Both the position numbers and the translations under genes were made by a program. A DNA stretch of 8,156 nucleotides from Alphaproteobacteria bacterium (GTDB taxonomy: Bacteria > Pseudomonadota > Alphaproteobacteria > Micavibrionales > UBA2020), in NCBI GenBank assembly GCA_020853455.1, contig JADYYV010000177.1:1-8156 (forward strand), given 5' to 3'. The notes under the pieces are model-generated. The model was not told the DNA's origin, did no database searches, and saw only the letters and a program-made list of their open reading frames with translations. Positions 6,061 through 8,156 of the stretch are shown here, one piece after another; position 1 is the stretch's first letter, and each line of letters opens with the position of its first letter.

Positions 6061-6759
6061 ATGGCCTATCCCCTGATGCCCAAAGCGACCGCCGCATGGC
6101 TGGTCGACAACACCGCCCTCACCTTTGACCAGATCGCCGAATTCTGCGGGCTGCATCCGCTGGAAGTGCAGGCGCTGGCGGACGGCGAAGTGAATTCGGG
6201 CATCATGGGCACCAGCCCGCTGATGAACGGCGAACTGACGCAGGAAGAAATCGACCGCTGCGAAAAGAACACCAACGCCAAGCTGAAGATGATGAAGAAC
6301 GACCTGCCGAAACCCCGCGCCCGTTCCAAGGGCCCGCGCTATACGCCGGTCACCAAGCGCGCGGAAAAACCCAACGCGGTCGCTTACCTGCTGAAAACCT
6401 ATCCGCAGCTGGCCGATGTGCAGATTGCGAAACTGGTGGGTTCCACCAAGCCGACGGTCGATGCGATCCGCGGCAAGACGCACCCGCAAAGCTCGACCAT
6501 CAAGCCGGTCGACCCCGTTTCCATCGGCCTTTGCACCGCGGAAGAACTGGAGAAAGCGGTGCGCAAGGCGTCCCGCCGCGTGGAGCGCGAAGCGAAAGGC
6601 GGCGCACCCGCCCCGACCGTTTTCGGCAACCCCTTCGCCAAGAAAACCGCCGCAGCCGCGCCCGCTGACGCCGCCGACGAAGATGACGAGGACGAAGAAG
6701 AACTCGACAACAACGAAGAAGCCGAAGGCGAAGAGCTGCCCGAAACCGGCACGCATTGA
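6061..6759 (+). CDS. trcR: DUF1013 family, cell-cycle transcriptional regulator TrcR
   Basis: This 232-residue DNA-binding regulator belongs to the alphaproteobacterial DUF1013 family, annotated as cell-cycle transcriptional regulator TrcR. The start MAYPLMPKATAAWLVDNTAL is typical. A first helix-turn-helix-like segment covers TFDQIAEFCGLHPLEVQALA (21-40). A second lies at about 116-141 (QLADVQIAKLVGSTKPTVDA). A basic linker P-K-P-R-A-R-S-K-G-P-R-Y (83-94) separates them. The family C-terminal block ends near G181, and this copy then adds a tail of some 45 residues with a run of Asp/Glu (about 207-226), which may modulate DNA or polymerase contacts. The ATG at 6061 follows AGGAG (6048-6052) at 8-base spacing. 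A strong terminator follows the stop, so it is probably the end of its transcript. Confidence 0.88.
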   Translation: MAYPLMPKATAAWLVDNTALTFDQIAEFCGLHPLEVQALADGEVNSGIMGTSPLMNGELTQEEIDRCEKNTNAKLKMMKNDLPKPRARSKGPRYTPVTKRAEKPNAVAYLLKTYPQLADVQIAKLVGSTKPTVDAIRGKTHPQSSTIKPVDPVSIGLCTAEELEKAVRKASRRVEREAKGGAPAPTVFGNPFAKKTAAAAPADAADEDDEDEEELDNNEEAEGEELPETGTH

Positions 6760-6777
6760 TCTGCCGTTTCGACCAAT

Positions 6778-6809
6778 AAAAAAGGCGTCCTGCGAGGGAC
6801 GCCTTTTTT
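6778..6809 (+). terminator. Rho-independent terminator after trcR
   Basis: GGCGTCC (6784-6790) and GGACGCC (6797-6803) form a perfect stem with a 6-base loop, flanked by A6 (6778-6783) and T6 (6804-6809). The A/T flanks make it work in both directions. It ends trcR and, on the minus strand, the YdcH-like gene that stops at 6826. Confidence 0.93.
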
Positions 6810-6825
6810 ATTTGATATGGGGCGT

Positions 6826-6993
6826 TTAACCCGTGGCGCGAAGCCGCTCGATTTCTTCCTTCACATGCAGTTTTTGCTCTTTCATGCGGCGGATGGCGAG
6901 TTCGTTGCGCGCGGAATGCGTCAGCTCTTTGTGGATTTTTTCATCGAGTTCGGCATGACGTCTTTGCAGCGCTTTCAGATGTGCTTCTACCAT
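6826..6993 (-). CDS. YdcH/DUF465 family small protein
   Basis: This 55-residue all-helical protein starts MVEAHLKALQRRHAELDEKI, continues with HKELTHS and ends MKEQKLHVKEEIERLRATG. The pattern L-x-x-L-x-x-x-H-x-x-L-D-x-x-I and the closing K-L-x-x-K-E-E-I-x-R-L is typical of DUF465/YdcH, a widespread small coiled-coil hairpin family of unknown role. The ATG (complement of 6991-6993) follows AAGGAG (complement of 7002-7007) at 8-base spacing, a strong ribosome site. The gene is short enough to be missed by a 60-codon cutoff. It is transcribed towards the trcR terminator, which it shares. Confidence 0.88.
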   Translation of the reverse strand: MVEAHLKALQRRHAELDEKIHKELTHSARNELAIRRMKEQKLHVKEEIERLRATG

Positions 6994-7037
6994 ATCAATC
7001 ACTCCTTCGATCCAGTTTCAGTGCAATCATGTTTTCC

Positions 7038-7058
7038 AATGATACAGGAATCATTTTA
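7038..7058 (-). promoter_or_regulatory. Promoter and operator-like palindrome upstream of the YdcH-like gene
   Basis: On the minus strand TAAAAT (complement of 7053-7058) is a good -10; the -35 is unclear. AATGAT (7038-7043) and ATCATT (7050-7055) are perfect 6-base inverted arms with a 6-base spacer. They overlap the -10 and the likely start site, as an operator would. The whole 7009-7103 gap is AT-rich. Confidence 0.35.
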
Positions 7059-7103
7059 TCACCATTGAATTTAAAAAAAATTAACGGGTATATGACGGAA
7101 ATA

Positions 7104-7823
7104 TCAGGAAATTTTGGCTAAAATGAAATCGCGCAGCATATGCGCGGTATCTATGGGCTTCTCCACCATCGGGGTATGGCCGCAATCTTTCAATACGCCG
7201 AATTCGGCGCCGGGGATGGATTGCGCGAAGGCCTGCGCATCCGCCGTCTTCACCATCTTGTCCTGATCGCCGGAAATGACCAGCGCGGGGATTTTCACGG
7301 CTTTCGCAAGCGCCGCGCCGTCGTTGAAATTGTTGCAGGCCGCAAGCCCCGCGCCCACCGCTTCGGGATTGGCGGCATGCATGATGGACGACAGCACCGT
7401 GCGCACCGCGCCCACCTGCGGGTGCCCGGCGAATATGCCCCATTTCACGATCATGCCGATCGCGTCATTCGGCGTATCCTGCGCGGTTTTCAAAAGATCG
7501 GCATTGACCGGCATTTTGGCGGCAGCGCCGATCAGCACAAGTCCCTTCACCTGCGGCGCATCGCAGGCCGCCAGCGCCGCAAGGGCACCCATCGAATGTC
7601 CCAGCAGCACCACATCGTCGGGCCCGTTTTCAAGGCGCGACCTGACCCATGCCGCCATGCCGGCGATATCGTGCAGCAAAGCGGAATCGGCCTTCGCGTC
7701 ATGCCCCGGGAATGTCAGCGCGCGGAATGAATGTTCCAGCAAATGCGGCGCCATGCCGCCGAACACCGCGCCCGTCATGCCCGCGCCATGCAGCGCGACG
7801 ATTGTTTTACGTTGATTGCCCAT
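7104..7823 (-). CDS. Alpha/beta-fold hydrolase
   Basis: This 239-residue single-domain cytosolic hydrolase belongs to the broad alpha/beta-hydrolase superfamily (esterases, C-C hydrolases, haloperoxidase-like enzymes). The oxyanion segment LHGAG (11-15) follows the first strand. The nucleophile elbow is GHSMG (75-79) with Ser77. The acid is probably Asp188 in SGDQDKM, and the base is His216 in DCGHTPMVEKP. A short helical lid spans about 104-165. The triad is complete, so it should be active, but the substrate cannot be read from the sequence. The ATG is the complement of 7821-7823; no strong ribosome site precedes it, but no better start is in frame. An intrinsic terminator lies just upstream on the same strand, so it probably has its own start of transcription. 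Confidence 0.92.
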   Translation of the reverse strand: MGNQRKTIVALHGAGMTGAVFGGMAPHLLEHSFRALTFPGHDAKADSALLHDIAGMAAWVRSRLENGPDDVVLLGHSMGALAALAACDAPQVKGLVLIGAAAKMPVNADLLKTAQDTPNDAIGMIVKWGIFAGHPQVGAVRTVLSSIMHAANPEAVGAGLAACNNFNDGAALAKAVKIPALVISGDQDKMVKTADAQAFAQSIPGAEFGVLKDCGHTPMVEKPIDTAHMLRDFILAKIS

Positions 7824-7849
7824 GCGGATGATTATAAGCCGAACGGCAC

Positions 7850-7879
7850 AAAAAAAAACCGCCCTCTTGAGAAGGGCGG
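7850..7879 (-). terminator. Minus-strand Rho-independent terminator
   Basis: Read on the minus strand, CCGCCCT (complement of 7873-7879) pairs with AGGGCGG (complement of 7859-7865) around a 7-base loop, followed by nine T (complement of the A-run 7850-7858). It stops transcripts coming from the right, upstream of the hydrolase gene. Confidence 0.88.
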
Positions 7880-8010
7880 GGTGAAGACGTCACGAGGAGG
7901 CACAGATGAAGGTCAAAATTCCGTGGAACCAGTCTTGTTCCTAGTTCCAGAATAGCGCGCTCCGGTTAAGGACAGGTTAACGCCTCCAAGGGGTGGTTTA
8001 ATCCTTGGGT
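7850..8010 (-). ncRNA. Candidate structured small RNA
   Basis: Between the partial right-edge gene and the terminator there is no convincing gene, but several pairings. CCAAGG (7986-7991) pairs with CCTTGG (8003-8008). GTTAA (7965-7969) pairs with TTAAC (7977-7981). ATTC-TGGAAC (7918-7929, with a 2-base bulge) pairs with GTTCCA-GAAT (7944-7953). A long-range GGAGGC (7896-7901) with GCCTCC (7982-7987) would enclose the last two. The last shares two bases with the first, so those two compete. On the minus strand TTTCCT (complement of 8040-8045), 17 bases, TAAACT (complement of 8017-8022) could be a promoter, giving about 160 bases up to the terminator. Length is in the range of 6S RNA, but I see no diagnostic sequence. 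It may instead be a long 3' untranslated region. Confidence 0.35.
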
Positions 8011-8068
8011 AACTATAGTTTATGTGGCTGTATATATTCAGGAAAACGGTGTTAAGAACAGCTCGCAA

Positions 8069-8156
8069 CTAGCCTTTTTTCTCGGGCGCGGGCTTCTTCG
8101 CGCGCGGTTTTGTGGTGCGCAGGCGAGTCGTTTTCAGCTCGTTCGCCTCCTCCAGA
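8069..8156 (-). CDS. Unrecognised gene, C-terminal 28 codons only
   Basis: A reading frame enters from the right edge and ends at TAG (complement of 8069-8071). The visible residues begin LEEANELKTTRLRTTK and continue with a Lys/Pro/Ala-rich tail ending PAPEKKG. The start of this stretch could be the end of a helix or coiled coil; the basic tail suggests nucleic-acid or acidic-partner contact. Too little is present for a family call. No other frame in this segment is as plausible, and the AT-rich drop directly after the stop supports a gene end here. Confidence 0.55.
   Translation of the reverse strand, partial: LEEANELKTTRLRTTKPRAKKPAPEKKG

Noticed and set aside
5926..6756. Long minus-strand reading frame opposite trcR (276 codons)
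   Set aside because: It is the GC-rich shadow of trcR; its Phe/Gly/Arg-rich composition, the lack of a ribosome site and the clear DUF1013 match on the plus strand argue against it.
6817..7068. Plus-strand frame of 83 codons after trcR
   Set aside because: It covers the YdcH-like gene on the opposite strand, which has a strong ribosome site and family pattern, and runs into AT-rich intergenic DNA.
7140..7815. Plus-strand frames opposite the alpha/beta hydrolase
   Set aside because: The minus strand has a complete catalytic triad and family motifs; the plus frames are shadows.
7881..8010. SRP RNA, tmRNA or RNase P RNA in the right intergenic region
   Set aside because: I looked for the conserved cores of these RNAs and found none on either strand.

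Overview
The window reads as chromosomal DNA of a GC-rich alphaproteobacterium. The best evidence is a DUF1192 protein, a zeta-crystallin-type quinone oxidoreductase and a DUF1013/TrcR cell-cycle regulator. As I recall, these three lie close together in many alphaproteobacteria. I cannot fix the order or genus. A stand-alone DotI/IcmL-like exported protein would suit a lineage such as the Micavibrio or Rhodospirillales-like groups, but that is a guess.

Layout. The C-terminal half of aconitase (acnA) enters from the left edge (2-1447). It is followed by a secreted DotI/IcmL-like protein (1496-2182). A convergent DUF1192 gene (2189-2377, minus) diverges from the quinone oxidoreductase (2428-3456). 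Next comes the most unusual part: an operon of seven tandem paralogous genes (3600-5839), each encoding 96-122 residues. All share an N-terminal phi-x-x-A-F-N-like start, a Y-D-F-x-x-R strand, a TPFxxLDRxxLvxxRDkLvELGG helix region, a proline-rich linker and an almost invariant C-terminus TLNKPxRGLNP. I do not recognise this family. The operon sits between the oxidoreductase and trcR (6061-6759), which ends in a textbook terminator. The right part, on the minus strand, holds a short YdcH/DUF465 protein (6826-6993, only 55 codons), an alpha/beta hydrolase (7104-7823), and the 3' end of an unrecognised gene (8069-8156). Between the last two, 7850-8010 looks like a structured small RNA ending in an intrinsic terminator, read on the minus strand.

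How the genes work together. Aconitase, the oxidoreductase, TrcR and the hydrolase are ordinary housekeeping genes with no evident shared pathway. The seven-gene operon is the accessory element. Its members are tightly packed (a 4-base overlap at one junction, 10-19 base gaps elsewhere) and nearly all have their own Shine-Dalgarno sequence. They look co-expressed from a TTGACA-type promoter just upstream. The N-terminal halves have diverged, while the C-terminal helix and tail are held constant. This suggests a set of variants that share one binding partner or one processing or localisation route; that reading is inference.
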